This document shows positions 1-21,897 of a stretch of 64,000 nt of DNA, piece after piece. The DNA comes from Herbiconiux sp. A18JL235. Lineage in GTDB: Bacteria; Actinomycetota; Actinomycetes; Actinomycetales; Microbacteriaceae. Below the pieces are notes generated by a model. It ran no database searches. It was not told the DNA's origin and worked only from the letters and a program-made list of their open reading frames with translations. Location of the stretch: assembly GCF_040939305.1 (NCBI RefSeq), contig NZ_CP162511.1, positions 3,534,001 through 3,598,000 of the forward strand. The letters run 5' to 3'. Every line of letters starts with the position of its first letter. The stretch's first letter is position 1. The translations under genes were made by a program, and so were the position numbers.

Positions 1-4777
<4,777 letters not shown>

Positions 4778-5020
4778 AAATGATTACGCGCAACACGACC
4801 AACCGGAATAGGTTGAAACCATGCTGCAAGTTCGAAACTGACAGAACAAATCATTACTGACTTGCTTTGTTGTTCAAAATGTTTTCCAAAGGAATCCGTA
4901 GCCAACCAAAAAGGCCAGCCAACGGGTATTTGGCATTTGACATTGTGCACGCTGTTGAGTTCTCAAGGATCGGACGCACCGAAACCAAGCCGTCAGGCCG
5001 CCGTTCCGGGCAACTTCTCC
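4778..5020 (-). other. rrn operon 5' leader
   Basis: Untranslated leader between the rrn promoter and 16S rRNA. On the minus strand, about 4944-4968 reads CTTGAGAACTCAACAGCGTG, which is closely related to the motif in the 16S-23S spacer and is a hallmark of actinobacterial rrn leaders (processing and antitermination). The A/T-rich stretch 4850-4930 would pair with spacer sequence to form the pre-16S stem. There is no coding sequence here. Confidence 0.75.
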
Positions 5021-5048
5021 ACCCTAGCACCAGAGCTCCGAAAGTCAA
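5021..5048 (-). promoter_or_regulatory. Probable rrn operon promoter
   Basis: On the minus strand a -35 TTGACT (5043-5048) is followed after 16 bases by a -10 TAGGGT (5021-5026). Transcription would start near 5014, about 240 bases before 16S. It sits downstream of tyrS and faces the rRNA genes. Other upstream promoters in 5050-5200 are possible but I see no equally good match. Confidence 0.65.
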
Positions 5049-5210
5049 AACAAGTTGACCGGATCTTTGGCCTTGCAAGGGGGCTTGTCTCCAACTTGAG
5101 GCCGGCAAGCTCTTCCGCTTTTCCGCACCTGTGGGGTGACGAGGGATTACATTACGCGGAGGTTTCCGACCCCCGCAAATCACGCTGCATCCCGGGCGTG
5201 TCGGCGGACC

Positions 5211-6521
5211 CTACTCCTCGATTCGCACGCCGGCCAGGGTCTTCTTGCCGCGCCGGAGCACAGCGAATCCCCCTGCCAACGCCGCCCCCGTGAAGTCTGC
5301 GGCCTCGTCGGAGATCTTTTCGTTGTTGAGGTAGACGCCGCCCTGGGCGATCGCCCTCCTGGCCTCGCTCGCAGAGGCGACGAGGCCAGTGGCGACGAGC
5401 GCTTCGACGACGGTGCCGCCGGAGGCGACGGCGGTGGTCGGCAGCTCACCGACGGCGGCCCCCAGAGTGGCCGCATCCAGTTCCGCCAGATCACCCTGAC
5501 CGAACAGCGCGCCGGCCGCCGCGATCGCGGCATTCGTCGCGGAGACACCGTGCACCAGCGAGGTGACCTCGAAGGCCAGGGTGCGCTGCGCCTCCCGGCG
5601 GAACGGCGCCTCGGCGACCGCGGTCTCGAGCCGTTCGATCTCGGCGCGGTCGAGGAAGGTGAAGATCTTCAGGCGCGCTATGACGTCGGCGTCGTCGGTG
5701 TTGAGCCAGAACTGGTAGAACGCGTAGGGACTCGTGAGCTCGGCGTCGAGCCAGATGGCGTTACCCTCGCTCTTGCCGAACTTGGTTCCGTCGGAATTGG
5801 TGATGAGCGGGGTACCGATGGCGTGCACGCTCGCCTGTTCGGCCCGATGGATGAGGTCGGTACCGCTGGTGAGGTTGCCCCACTGGTCGCTCCCCCCGGT
5901 CTGCAGCACGCAGCCGTAGCTGCGGTACAGCTCGAGGAAGTCCATGCCCTGAAGGATCTGGTAGCTGAACTCGGTGTAGCTGATGCCCGCCTCCGAGTTC
6001 AGCCGGGCCGACACCGCATCCTTCTTCAGCATCGTGCCGACTCGGAAGTGCTTGCCGATCTCGCGGAGGAAGTCGATCGCCGAGAGCGGCGCCGTCCAAT
6101 CGAGATTGTTCACCATGCGCGCGGCGTTGTCGCCCTCGAAGCTGAGGAACCGCTCGATCTGGGCACGCAGATTGCCCACCCACTCGGCGACCGTCTCCCT
6201 GGTGTTGAGAGTGCGCTCAGCGGTCGGGCGCGGGTCTCCGATGAGCCCGGTGGAACCACCGACGAGACCGAGCGGCTTGTGGCCGGCGAGCTGAAGCCGG
6301 CGCATGACGAGGATCTGCACGAGGTTGCCGAGGTGCAGGCTCGCAGCGGTCGGGTCGAAGCCGCAGTAGAACGTGATCGGCGGGCCGGCGAGAACCTCTT
6401 TGAGTGCGGCCGCATCGGTCGACACGTGCACGAGACCCCGATAGTTCAGTTCGTCCCAGATGTCGGCGAACGACGTGTCGTTCTGCTGAGGACGAGGAAC
6501 CGTGAGCGGGGTATCTGACAC
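5211..6521 (-). CDS. tyrS: Tyrosyl-tRNA synthetase
   Basis: Charges tRNA-Tyr with tyrosine in the cytosol. The 436-residue product has the class I synthetase HIGH-type motif HLGN at residues 63-66 and the KMSKS-type motif KFGKS at 247-251, with GGSDQWGN, typical of bacterial TyrRS, at about 209-216. The C-terminal 70 residues (SEARRAIAQGGVYLNNEKIS region) form an S4-like RNA-binding domain. The start is GTG at 6521; a TAGGCT hexamer eight bases upstream suggests an almost leaderless transcript. It lies directly upstream of the rrn operon on the same strand. Confidence 0.97.
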   Translation of the reverse strand: MSDTPLTVPRPQQNDTSFADIWDELNYRGLVHVSTDAAALKEVLAGPPITFYCGFDPTAASLHLGNLVQILVMRRLQLAGHKPLGLVGGSTGLIGDPRPTAERTLNTRETVAEWVGNLRAQIERFLSFEGDNAARMVNNLDWTAPLSAIDFLREIGKHFRVGTMLKKDAVSARLNSEAGISYTEFSYQILQGMDFLELYRSYGCVLQTGGSDQWGNLTSGTDLIHRAEQASVHAIGTPLITNSDGTKFGKSEGNAIWLDAELTSPYAFYQFWLNTDDADVIARLKIFTFLDRAEIERLETAVAEAPFRREAQRTLAFEVTSLVHGVSATNAAIAAAGALFGQGDLAELDAATLGAAVGELPTTAVASGGTVVEALVATGLVASASEARRAIAQGGVYLNNEKISDEAADFTGAALAGGFAVLRRGKKTLAGVRIEE

Positions 6522-6552
6522 GGGACTTGAGCCTACCAGCGGCGAACAGCCT

Positions 6553-6765
6553 CTACTCGTTGCCGACGGCGCCGTCGGCCTTGGCCCTCGCCTGATCGAT
6601 CTTGTCGTCGTGCTTGCCGCCGGTGACCTTCTTCGCGGCGTTCGCCACGCCGTCGAGGAGCTTGTCGCTGACCTCCTCGGCCTGCTCGCTCTTCAGGGCC
6701 TGCTTGACCTTCTCTTCCTCGAGAAACGCCTTGGCCTTACGGGTGATGTCGTCGAATCCAGCCAT
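6553..6765 (-). CDS. Small helical protein, MT0933-like antitoxin family
   Basis: 70-residue charged, helix-rich protein without membrane segment, starting MAGFDDITRKAKAF and containing the segment TGGKHDDKIDQARAKAD. The pattern GKH-DDKID-AR resembles the small MT0933-type family annotated as antitoxin in actinobacteria (known from family naming; I see no toxin gene beside it). An in-frame GTG at 6780 would add five residues, but the ATG at 6765 fits family starts and has GGTGAGG just upstream. Function is unproven; a stress-related small protein is equally possible. Confidence 0.6.
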   Translation of the reverse strand: MAGFDDITRKAKAFLEEEKVKQALKSEQAEEVSDKLLDGVANAAKKVTGGKHDDKIDQARAKADGAVGNE

Positions 6766-6812
6766 GACCTCACCCAACACCCGGATTCACTGTTCGGCAA
6801 CCGCAGGCCGTG

Positions 6813-7292
6813 TCAGCCGGATCGTACCCACGCACCCCAGTCCATGTCGGGGTAGGCAGTGATCCGCTCCTGCCAGAGTCTGCAGAAGACCCGCGAACGT
6901 TCAGCCCAAGCCGAGTCGCCCGCCTGCTGTGCGCACTGCATCGCGTACGCCGCTGCCTCGACAGCTCGCTCCGGCTCGTTCTCTCGAAGCGACACCGCGG
7001 CGACCGACCGAAACGCCGCGGCAGCTTCTGCGTACAGGTGGTGCTCCCGTGCGAATCGTGCTGCGGCTTCGATTCTGCGGGCCCCCGGAGGCATGGAGCG
7101 GTCGGACTCCGCCTCGCCCTGTGCGACTGCAGCGGCAATCATGACTCGGGCGACCTCCAGATCAGCATCACTCTCCCACTCGGCCCGTGCGCGGAGCCCG
7201 ACAGCGTTGAGCGCTTGTCTCCCATCGGGACTGCCGGAGCGATGGAGAACAAGAGCGATGGCGAGTTCGTGATGCAACACCGATGCTGACAT
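6813..7292 (-). CDS. Hypothetical helical (TPR-like) protein
   Basis: 159 residues, almost all alpha-helical by composition, with repeated Ala-rich helix pairs (for example EAAARFAREHHLYAEAAAAF and ERAVEAAAYAMQCAQQAG) resembling degenerate tetratricopeptide repeats. No catalytic motif, signal peptide or membrane segment is visible and I do not recognise the family. The start was placed at ATG 7292, not at an earlier in-frame codon, because a TATGAT hexamer lies exactly six bases upstream, predicting a leaderless mRNA. It starts immediately downstream of the tuf terminator. Confidence 0.6.
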   Translation of the reverse strand: MSASVLHHELAIALVLHRSGSPDGRQALNAVGLRARAEWESDADLEVARVMIAAAVAQGEAESDRSMPPGARRIEAAARFAREHHLYAEAAAAFRSVAAVSLRENEPERAVEAAAYAMQCAQQAGDSAWAERSRVFCRLWQERITAYPDMDWGAWVRSG

Positions 7293-7298
7293 TTCATC

Positions 7299-7304
7299 AT
7301 CATA
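7299..7304 (-). promoter_or_regulatory. -10 hexamer TATGAT, leaderless start of 6813-7292
   Basis: On the minus strand TATGAT is separated from the ATG at 7292 by six bases, so the expected +1 coincides with the A of the start codon. No convincing -35 is visible 16-18 bases upstream, where the tuf terminator hairpin lies. Confidence 0.5.
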
Positions 7305-7321
7305 CGGCGGCCGGGCAACGC

Positions 7322-7353
7322 AGAAGGGCCGCGCCCGGAGGCGCGGCCCTTCT
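7322..7353 (-). terminator. Terminator hairpin after tuf
   Basis: A perfect 14-bp stem, AGAAGGGCCGCGCC (7322-7335) with GGCGCGGCCCTTCT (7340-7353), and a four-base loop lie 12 bases past the tuf stop codon. No T-run follows, as is common in GC-rich actinobacteria. It would close the rpsL-rpsG-fusA-tuf transcript. Confidence 0.85.
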
Positions 7354-7365
7354 GGTGGAGCGGTG

Positions 7366-8559
<1,194 letters not shown>

Positions 8560-8672
8560 TAGGTCCTCCTCAGGACTGTCATGCCGGTCATCCGAACGCT
8601 GGATCGCGTCCGGAATCAGGCGGGGGTTGTTGATATGTTACGCGAACCTACGAGGCCCGCAGAACTCGGGAG

Positions 8673-10787
8673 TTACTCGCCCTTGTTCTTCTGGATGATC
8701 TCGTCGGCCACAGCCTTCGGGACCTCGGCGTAGCTCTCGAAGGTCATCGAGTACACCGCACGACCCGAGGTCTTGGAGCGCAGGTCACCGATGTAACCGA
8801 ACATCTCCGAGAGCGGGACGTGAGCACGGACGACCTTGACGCCGGAGGCGTCCTCCATCGACTGGATCTGGCCGCGGCGCGAGTTGAGGTCGCCGATGAC
8901 GTCGCCCATGTACTCCTCGGGCGTACGCACCTCGACGGCCATGAGCGGCTCGAGCAGCACGGGGCTGGCCTTGCGGGCAGCCTCCTTGAAGGCCATCGAG
9001 CCGGCGATCTTGAACGCCATCTCCGAGGAGTCGACGTCGTGGTAGGCACCGTCGATGAGGGTCGCCTTGACGCCCACCATCGGGTAGCCGGCGAGCACGC
9101 CGACCTGCAGAGCATCCTGGATACCGGCGTCGACCGAAGGGATGTACTCGCGGGGAACGCGGCCACCGGTGACCTTGTTCTCGAACTCGTACACCGTCTC
9201 GGCCGTGACCTCGAGCGGCTCGATCGCGATCTGCACCTTGGCGAACTGACCGGAACCACCGGTCTGCTTCTTGTGGGTGTAGTCGTGGCGCTCGACGGTC
9301 TTGCGGATGGTCTCGCGGTAGGCCACCTGGGGCTTGCCGACGTTGGCCTCCACGTTGAACTCGCGCTTCATGCGGTCGACGAGGATGTCGAGGTGGAGCT
9401 CACCCATGCCCTTGATGACCGTCTGACCGGTCTCCTGGTTCTGCTCGGTGCGGAACGTCGGGTCTTCCTCGGCGAGCTTCTGGATGGCGACACCCAGCTT
9501 CTCCTGGTCTGCCTTGGTCTTCGGCTCGATGGCCACCTCGATCACGGGCTCCGGGAAGGTCATCGACTCGAGCACGACCTGGTTGTTCGGGTCGGACAGG
9601 GTGTCACCGGTGGTGGTGTCCTTCAGGCCGATGACCGCGTAGATGTGACCGGCGGTCACCGAGTCGACCGGGTTCTCCTTGTTGGAGTGCATCTGGAAGA
9701 TCTTGCCGATGCGCTCCTTCTTGCCCTTGGTGGAGTTCATCACCTGGCCGCCCGACTCGAGCTGGCCCGAGTAGACGCGCACGTAGGTGAGACGACCGAA
9801 GAACGGGTGCACCGCGACCTTGAACGCGAGAGCCGCGAACGGGTCTTTCGGGTCGGGGTGACGCTCGATGATGATCTCTTCGTCACGGATGTCGTGACCC
9901 TCGGTTGCCGGAACGTCCAGAGGCGACGGGAGGTAGTCCACCACCGCGTCGAGCATCGGCTGCACGCCGCGGTTCTTGAACGCCGAGCCGCAGAGCACGG
10001 GGTAGATCTCGGAGTTCACGGTGAGCTTGCGGATCGCGCCCTTGATCTCGGCGACGGTCAGCTCCTCGCCACCGAAGAACTTTTCGAGCAGCGCGTCGTC
10101 GGTCTCGGCGACGGTCTCGAGCAGCACCTGACGGTACTCCTCCGCCTTCTCCTTGAGGTCGTCCGGGATCTCCTCGATCTCGTACTTCGCGCCCATCTGC
10201 ACGTCACCCTTGGCGTCACCGCGCCAGGTGAGAGCGCGCATCTCGACCAGGTCGACGACGCCCTCGAAGGAGGACTCCGCACCGATCGGGAGCTGGATCA
10301 CCAGGGGCTTGGCGCCGAGGCGGTTGATGATGGTGTCGACCGTGAAGTAGAAGTCGGCGCCGAGCTTGTCCATCTTGTTGACGAAGCAGATGCGCGGCAC
10401 GTTGTACTTGTCGGCCTGACGCCACACGGTCTCCGACTGGGGCTCCACGCCCTCCTTGCCGTCGAACACCGCGACGGCGCCGTCGAGCACGCGGAGCGAG
10501 CGCTCCACCTCGACGGTGAAGTCGACGTGACCGGGGGTGTCGATGATGTTGATCTGGTTCTTGTTCCAGAAACAGGTGGTCGCAGCAGAGGTGATCGTGA
10601 TGCCACGCTCCTGCTCCTGCGCCATCCAGTCCATCGTCGCAGCGCCGTCGTGGACCTCACCGATCTTGTGGGTGATGCCCGTGTAGAACAGGATGCGCTC
10701 GGTGGTGGTGGTCTTGCCGGCATCGATGTGAGCCATGATGCCGATGTTGCGGACCTTGTTCAGGTCGGTGAGCACGTCCTGTGCCAC
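8673..10787 (-). CDS. fusA: Translation elongation factor G
   Basis: GTPase that drives ribosomal translocation. 704 residues, standard bacterial EF-G length. The G1 motif AHIDAGKT is at residues 19-26 and the DTPGHVDF G3 motif is near residue 86; domains II-V follow, with the C-terminal motif [13 protein letters not shown] near residue 665. It sits between rpsG and tuf on the minus strand, the conserved str operon order, with GGAGG upstream of the ATG. Confidence 0.98.
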   Translation of the reverse strand: MAQDVLTDLNKVRNIGIMAHIDAGKTTTTERILFYTGITHKIGEVHDGAATMDWMAQEQERGITITSAATTCFWNKNQINIIDTPGHVDFTVEVERSLRVLDGAVAVFDGKEGVEPQSETVWRQADKYNVPRICFVNKMDKLGADFYFTVDTIINRLGAKPLVIQLPIGAESSFEGVVDLVEMRALTWRGDAKGDVQMGAKYEIEEIPDDLKEKAEEYRQVLLETVAETDDALLEKFFGGEELTVAEIKGAIRKLTVNSEIYPVLCGSAFKNRGVQPMLDAVVDYLPSPLDVPATEGHDIRDEEIIIERHPDPKDPFAALAFKVAVHPFFGRLTYVRVYSGQLESGGQVMNSTKGKKERIGKIFQMHSNKENPVDSVTAGHIYAVIGLKDTTTGDTLSDPNNQVVLESMTFPEPVIEVAIEPKTKADQEKLGVAIQKLAEEDPTFRTEQNQETGQTVIKGMGELHLDILVDRMKREFNVEANVGKPQVAYRETIRKTVERHDYTHKKQTGGSGQFAKVQIAIEPLEVTAETVYEFENKVTGGRVPREYIPSVDAGIQDALQVGVLAGYPMVGVKATLIDGAYHDVDSSEMAFKIAGSMAFKEAARKASPVLLEPLMAVEVRTPEEYMGDVIGDLNSRRGQIQSMEDASGVKVVRAHVPLSEMFGYIGDLRSKTSGRAVYSMTFESYAEVPKAVADEIIQKNKGE

Positions 10788-10832
10788 GGATTGCCTCCGA
10801 TAGGTGAGAGCGGGAAAGAGAGGGCGCGGGGG

Positions 10833-11303
10833 TTACCAGCGGTAGTGCGCGAAGGCCTTGTTCGACTCGGCCATCTTGTGGGTGTCTTCGCGGCGCTTGA
10901 CCGCGGCACCGAGGCCGTTCGAGGCGTCGAGGATCTCGTTGGTGAGACGCTCGGTCATGGTCTTCTCGCGGCGGGCCTTCGCGTAGGTGGTGAGCCAGCG
11001 GAGGGCGAGGGTGTTCGCACGGTGCGGCTTGACCTCGATCGGCACCTGGTAGGTGGAGCCACCGACGCGGCGGCTGCGCACCTCGAGGGTGGGGCGCACG
11101 TTGTCGAGGGCCTTCTTCAGGGTGACCACGGCATCCTGGCTGTTCTTGGCGGCGACACCCTCGAGCGCGTCGTACACGATGCGCTCAGCGGTGGCCTTCT
11201 TGCCGTCGAGCAGGATCTTGTTGACCAGCTGGCTGACGATCGGGGCGCCGTAGACCGGGTCGGCGACAACGGGACGCTTCGGGGCGGGACCCTTGCGAGG
11301 CAT
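10833..11303 (-). CDS. rpsG: 30S ribosomal protein S7
   Basis: 156-residue primary 16S-binding protein of the small-subunit head. It shows the conserved N-terminus [10 protein letters not shown] and the family signature around residues 20-45 ([20 protein letters not shown]), ending in [15 protein letters not shown]. The ATG shares its last base with the rpsL stop codon region (11303), so the two are translationally coupled; fusA follows after 45 bases. Confidence 0.98.
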   Translation of the reverse strand: MPRKGPAPKRPVVADPVYGAPIVSQLVNKILLDGKKATAERIVYDALEGVAAKNSQDAVVTLKKALDNVRPTLEVRSRRVGGSTYQVPIEVKPHRANTLALRWLTTYAKARREKTMTERLTNEILDASNGLGAAVKRREDTHKMAESNKAFAHYRW

Positions 11304-11677
11304 TACTTCTTCTCCATCTTCGCGCCGTAACGGCTGCGAGCCTGCTTGCGGTTCTTCACGGCCTGCGTGTCGAGCGCGCCGCGGATGATCTTGTAACGCA
11401 CACCGGGGAGGTCCTTCACACGACCGCCGCGCACGAGCACCATCGAGTGCTCCTGCAGGTTGTGGCCCTCACCGGGGATGTAAGCGGTGACCTCGGTGCC
11501 GTTCGACAGCTTCACACGGGCGACCTTGCGGAGAGCCGAGTTCGGCTTCTTGGGGGTGGTGGTGTACACACGGGTGCACACGCCGCGCTGCTGGGGGTTG
11601 GCCTTGAGGGCGGGCGCCTTGGTCTTGGTGACCTTGGGGGTGCGACCCTTACGGACCAACTGCTGAATGGTTGGCAC
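11303..11677 (-). CDS. rpsL: 30S ribosomal protein S12
   Basis: 124-residue decoding-centre protein, first gene of the str operon. The loops that contact 16S r[15 protein letters not shown] and [13 protein letters not shown], are wild type: both lysines whose replacement gives streptomycin resistance in other bacteria (Lys43 and Lys88 equivalents) are present. A good ribosome-binding site AAGGAGTAAGT precedes the ATG. The stop region overlaps the rpsG start. Confidence 0.98.
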   Translation of the reverse strand: MPTIQQLVRKGRTPKVTKTKAPALKANPQQRGVCTRVYTTTPKKPNSALRKVARVKLSNGTEVTAYIPGEGHNLQEHSMVLVRGGRVKDLPGVRYKIIRGALDTQAVKNRKQARSRYGAKMEKK

Positions 11678-11903
11678 TACTTACTCCTTGTATTCGTAAC
11701 GCTCAGTGTCTTCGAGTCCGGACATCCGCAACCCGTTCGTTCAACGCTCCGCGTGACGCCGGATGGCGTGTCGGGTGCGTCTGGACCCACCGGCGGTACA
11801 AAATGGCTCTGGTATCGCTGGTTGGTGGAGCAGTGGGAACTTGCGTTCTGCTTCGCTCTAAATCTGGGCATGCAAGTATGCACACACCCGGAAAATGATA
11901 GCT
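11678..11903 (-). other. str operon upstream region
   Basis: 226 bases between rpsL and the terminator of the upstream membrane-protein gene. It should hold the str operon promoter and leader. Candidate elements exist, but none has both a convincing -35 and -10 at 16-18 bp spacing, so I do not assign a promoter. No coding sequence is evident; short frames here lack codon bias. Confidence 0.5.
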
Positions 11904-11919
11904 CCCGATGCCCCTCGGG
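11904..11919 (-). terminator. Terminator after the 11932-13029 gene
   Basis: Stem CCCGA/TCGGG with loop TGCCCC, followed on the minus strand by the T-rich stretch ATCATTTT. It lies 12 bases past the stop codon of the membrane protein gene and separates it from the str operon. Confidence 0.65.
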
Positions 11920-11931
11920 TCAAATGGCGCC

Positions 11932-13029
11932 CTACCAGCTCGGCGTCGTGCCGGTGGGCTGCGCCACGCGCTCGTTCTGTTCGCGTTCGAACTGCTCGCG
12001 CGCTTCCTTGTTGCGCTGCTTCACCTTTCGGCCGCGCGAGGCGATCCACGCCCCCGTCCAGATCGAGACCTCGCGGGCGACGATGGCGCCGGCCAGGGTG
12101 AGCGGATCCATGGTGAGGGAACGCACGAAATCGTACTGCTCCTGGGGCTGCAGGTTCCAGGCGTTCACGTGGATGAGCGCGCCCGCGATGCCGGCGACGT
12201 AGACCAGCACCGCGACGAGGAAGCCTCCGAGCACGTAGGCCCACCAGCCGGCCCGGTTCACGACGAGCACGATGAGGATGAGGGACACGGCGAACACGAT
12301 CACCGGCACGATGAACGCTGCGCTGAGGAGGAACTGGGCGAATGCCGTCACCGCCGCCACCCCGGCCAGGTTCGCCGAGATGACGAGGAACGACACCGCG
12401 GCGTACAGCGCCGCGAACGCGACGGTGCCGAGCAGCGCGATGAGCGTACCGCCGCCCCGGTTGCCCTTGGCCGCCGGGGGCACCGGCGCCACGGTCTGCT
12501 GGGGCGCCGGCTGGTACTGCGAGTACGGCAGCTCACCCACGGGGGCCGCCGTCGGGGTCGCGGTCTGGGTCGTCGGGGCGTAGGCGGCCGCCGGGTACGG
12601 AGTGGCGCGTTCCTCCCGCGGAGCGGGCTCGGACGAGGTGACGTAGGGGCCGCCTTGCGGGTGACGGTCGTAGGCGGCGACCGCCTGCTCGGCGATCGGG
12701 GCGCCCTCCTCGTTCACCACGTAGGGCCCGCCGAGGGGCGGGCGTGTCGTCGCCTCGGGCGTCAGCGGCTCATCGGCCGGTGTGCCCGCAGGCTCCGCCT
12801 CGGGCTCGGGAACCGGATGCTCGGAGGCCGGCTCGGCGGGCCGGTCGACGACGGGCTCGGAAGACCGATCGACGACGGGTTCTGCACCGGGCGCCTGCCA
12901 GTCCGGCATCGCAGGGAGCGGGGGCGTCTGACCGGCCGTGGGCTGCGCATCCGGATGCTCCGTGTTCTCGGCCGGGACGTCGCGCATCGGGAACTCCGGC
13001 TTGTCATCCTGACGCTCATCGCTGCTCAT
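11932..13029 (-). CDS. Membrane protein with long proline-rich N-terminus
   Basis: 365 residues. Residues 1 to about 190 are low-complexity and rich in Pro, Ala, Glu and Thr, probably disordered and cytoplasmic. Residues 195-305 hold about four hydrophobic helices (starting GTLIALLGTVAFAALYAAV), and the tail is highly charged (RGRKVKQRNKEAREQFEREQ). This layout is common for uncharacterised actinobacterial membrane proteins; I cannot assign a role. It lies between rpoC and rpsL, same strand. A TAGAGT hexamer seven bases before the ATG suggests its own promoter and a nearly leaderless mRNA. Confidence 0.8.
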   Translation of the reverse strand: MSSDERQDDKPEFPMRDVPAENTEHPDAQPTAGQTPPLPAMPDWQAPGAEPVVDRSSEPVVDRPAEPASEHPVPEPEAEPAGTPADEPLTPEATTRPPLGGPYVVNEEGAPIAEQAVAAYDRHPQGGPYVTSSEPAPREERATPYPAAAYAPTTQTATPTAAPVGELPYSQYQPAPQQTVAPVPPAAKGNRGGGTLIALLGTVAFAALYAAVSFLVISANLAGVAAVTAFAQFLLSAAFIVPVIVFAVSLILIVLVVNRAGWWAYVLGGFLVAVLVYVAGIAGALIHVNAWNLQPQEQYDFVRSLTMDPLTLAGAIVAREVSIWTGAWIASRGRKVKQRNKEAREQFEREQNERVAQPTGTTPSW

Positions 13030-13102
13030 GCCCAGAACTCTACAATCGCGCTCCCTCGGCGCGGGGATGCGCGCCGCACGGCCGTGGTGCCGGGAACGGC
13101 GA

Positions 13103-13132
13103 AGGGCGCCCCACCGTTCGGTGAGACGCCCT
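13103..13132 (-). terminator. Terminator hairpin after rpoC
   Basis: Inverted repeat AGGGCG (13103-13108) with CGCCCT (13127-13132), plus an inner pairing of CCACC with GGTG, lies about 20 bases downstream of the rpoC stop codon and before the next gene's promoter. It probably ends the rpoBC transcript. Confidence 0.65.
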
Positions 13133-13151
13133 CCGACGTGACGGGTGCCTG

Positions 13152-17030
<3,879 letters not shown>

Positions 17031-17072
17031 TTTTCCTTCTCTCCTGGAAAAAGTCTTCTAGTGGTTGCCGGC

Positions 17073-20561
<3,489 letters not shown>

Positions 20562-20641
20562 GGAAATAACCTCCGTGGGCCCCGTCGGGCCTTGCGTTAC
20601 TTACGGTCGTTGTGTCGAGAACTCCGCAGATGTGTCCGAAC

Positions 20642-20713
20642 CCGCAATATGGTTCTAGAGTGTTGCTGCGCGGTAGGGTGAGAAACCCCGGCGCAGATGC
20701 CGACCGCAATATG
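20642..20713. repeat. Direct repeat in the rpoB leader
   Basis: The 10-mer CCGCAATATG occurs at 20642-20651 and again at 20704-20713, 62 bases apart, in the untranslated leader of rpoB. Either copy could be a protein site or an RNA element; no function can be read from it. Confidence 0.5.
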
Positions 20714-20718
20714 AAGGC

Positions 20719-20750
20719 ATAGTTGTTCTGGGAGCGCAAAGAACAACTAT
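20719..20750. repeat. Perfect 11+11 bp inverted repeat at the rpoB promoter
   Basis: ATAGTTGTTCT (20719-20729) and its exact complement AGAACAACTAT (20740-20750) flank a 10-base centre. The right arm overlaps the rpoB -10 hexamer and the predicted transcription start falls in the centre, so both arms cannot be in one transcript. This favours a DNA operator over an RNA hairpin. Confidence 0.8.
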
Positions 20751-20774
20751 AGGCGCTCTCGACACGCCTGTCCA
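20746..20774 (-). promoter_or_regulatory. Probable rpoBC promoter
   Basis: On the minus strand -35 TGGACA (20769-20774), 17-base spacer, -10 TATAGT (20746-20751). Transcription would start near 20739, giving a leader of about 180 bases before rpoB. It is back to back with the promoter of the divergent gene; the two -35 hexamers are nine bases apart. Confidence 0.75.
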
Positions 20775-20783
20775 GTCCAATTC

Positions 20784-20812
20784 TTGACCGCTCCGGAATT
20801 CTCAGGTATAAC
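20784..20812 (+). promoter_or_regulatory. Promoter of the spermidine-synthase-like gene, leaderless
   Basis: -35 TTGACC (20784-20789), exactly 17 bases, -10 TATAAC (20807-20812). The expected start point, seven bases after the -10, is 20819, the A of the ATG. No ribosome-binding site is present, so the mRNA is predicted to be leaderless. Confidence 0.8.
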
Positions 20813-20818
20813 GCGCTG

Positions 20819-21715
20819 ATGGCACGGGAACGCGACAGGCGAGGCACGCGGGTCGAGCATCCGTCGGCCCGGTTGAGCGACGGGATGCTCGCCACCATCG
20901 AGCCCGACCGCTTCCGTGCGGGTTCGCAGGTGCTCATCGTCGACGGAACGCCCCAGTCGCACGTCGACCTCGACGACCCCACCTACCTCTCGTTCGAGTA
21001 CGTGAGGCGCATCGGCCACGGCATCGATCTGCTCGCACCCGCGGGCGAAGCGATCACGGCTGTGCACCTCGGCGGTGGCGCGTTCACCCTGCCCCGCTAC
21101 GTGGAGGCGACACGGCCCGGGTCGCGGCAGCAGGTGGTGGAGATCGACAGCGGACTGGTGGAGTTCGTGCGGCGGGAGCTGCCGTTGCCGCGGAGCGCCT
21201 CCATCAGAGTGCGTCACGGGGACGCTCGAGAGGTGCTCGAGAAGCTTCCCACCGGCATACTCGGGGCCGTCGACCTGGTGGTCGTCGACGTGTTCGCCGG
21301 AGCGCGCACGCCCGCGCATGTGACGAGCGCGGAGTTCTACCGCGCCGTCGCCGGGGTGCTGGCGCCGCACGGCCTGGTCGCCGTGAACGTCGCCGACGGC
21401 GCCGGACTCGCGTTCGCACGCAGTCAGGCCGCGACGCTGGCCCACGTGTTCCCCTCCGTCGCGGTGGCCGCCGACCCTCAGATGCTGAAGGCCAAGCGGT
21501 TCGGGAACGTCGTCGCCTTCGCCTCGGCGAGCGAGCTGCCGTTCGACACGATGCCGCGGCTCCTGGCCGGAGACCCCGTGGCGGCCAAGCTCGTGACGGG
21601 GCGGGAGCTCGAGAACTTCATCGCGGGCGCGGCGGTGGCCACGGATCAGACGGCGACCAGGTCGCCCGCGCCGGCGCGGAGCGTGTTCGCGGTGGATCGG
21701 CGGGCCGCGGAGTAG
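20819..21715 (+). CDS. Spermidine synthase-like methyltransferase-fold protein
   Basis: 298 residues with the Rossmann core of the polyamine aminopropyltransferase superfamily: a glycine loop VHLGGGAFTLPRY at about residues 82-94, an acidic residue after strand 2 (QVVEIDSGLVEF, about 103-114), and VDLVVVDVFAG near residue 156, the position of the catalytic aspartate. The usual N-terminal beta-domain is short, as in actinobacterial 'fused/short' members whose substrate is unknown. The last 25 residues are Ala/Arg-rich. Whether it makes spermidine or is another transferase cannot be settled here. Divergent from rpoB. Confidence 0.8.
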   Translation: MARERDRRGTRVEHPSARLSDGMLATIEPDRFRAGSQVLIVDGTPQSHVDLDDPTYLSFEYVRRIGHGIDLLAPAGEAITAVHLGGGAFTLPRYVEATRPGSRQQVVEIDSGLVEFVRRELPLPRSASIRVRHGDAREVLEKLPTGILGAVDLVVVDVFAGARTPAHVTSAEFYRAVAGVLAPHGLVAVNVADGAGLAFARSQAATLAHVFPSVAVAADPQMLKAKRFGNVVAFASASELPFDTMPRLLAGDPVAAKLVTGRELENFIAGAAVATDQTATRSPAPARSVFAVDRRAAE

Positions 21716-21765
21716 CGGAGGCGGCGTCGTGCGCTCGCGGCGGCATCGCCTTGTGCGCTGGTGGG

Positions 21766-21813
21766 GGCGGCGTCGTGTCGCGGGCTCGGGGGGCGGCGTC
21801 GTGTCGCGGGCTC
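21766..21813. repeat. 26-bp-period tandem repeat
   Basis: A 22-base unit (starting GGCGGCGTCGTGTCGCGGGC) occurs at 21766-21787 and identically at 21792-21813, with a related partial copy near 21721-21740. It fills the 182-base gap between two plus-strand genes. No gene or regulatory function is apparent. Confidence 0.7.
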
Positions 21814-21897
21814 AGGGGCATTAGTGCGTCGTGCACTCGGAGGCGGTTCACACGGGCCGGGGGCAGGGTGGTCGTGGGGCGACGGACGGGAGCGGAC

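Noticed and set aside
6553..6765. Complete toxin-antitoxin module
   Set aside because: Only an antitoxin-family-like protein is present; the neighbour is a helical-repeat protein without toxin motifs.
8820..11330. An 836-codon plus-strand frame opposite fusA and rpsG
   Set aside because: Same antisense artefact; fusA and rpsG are certain by conserved motifs and length.
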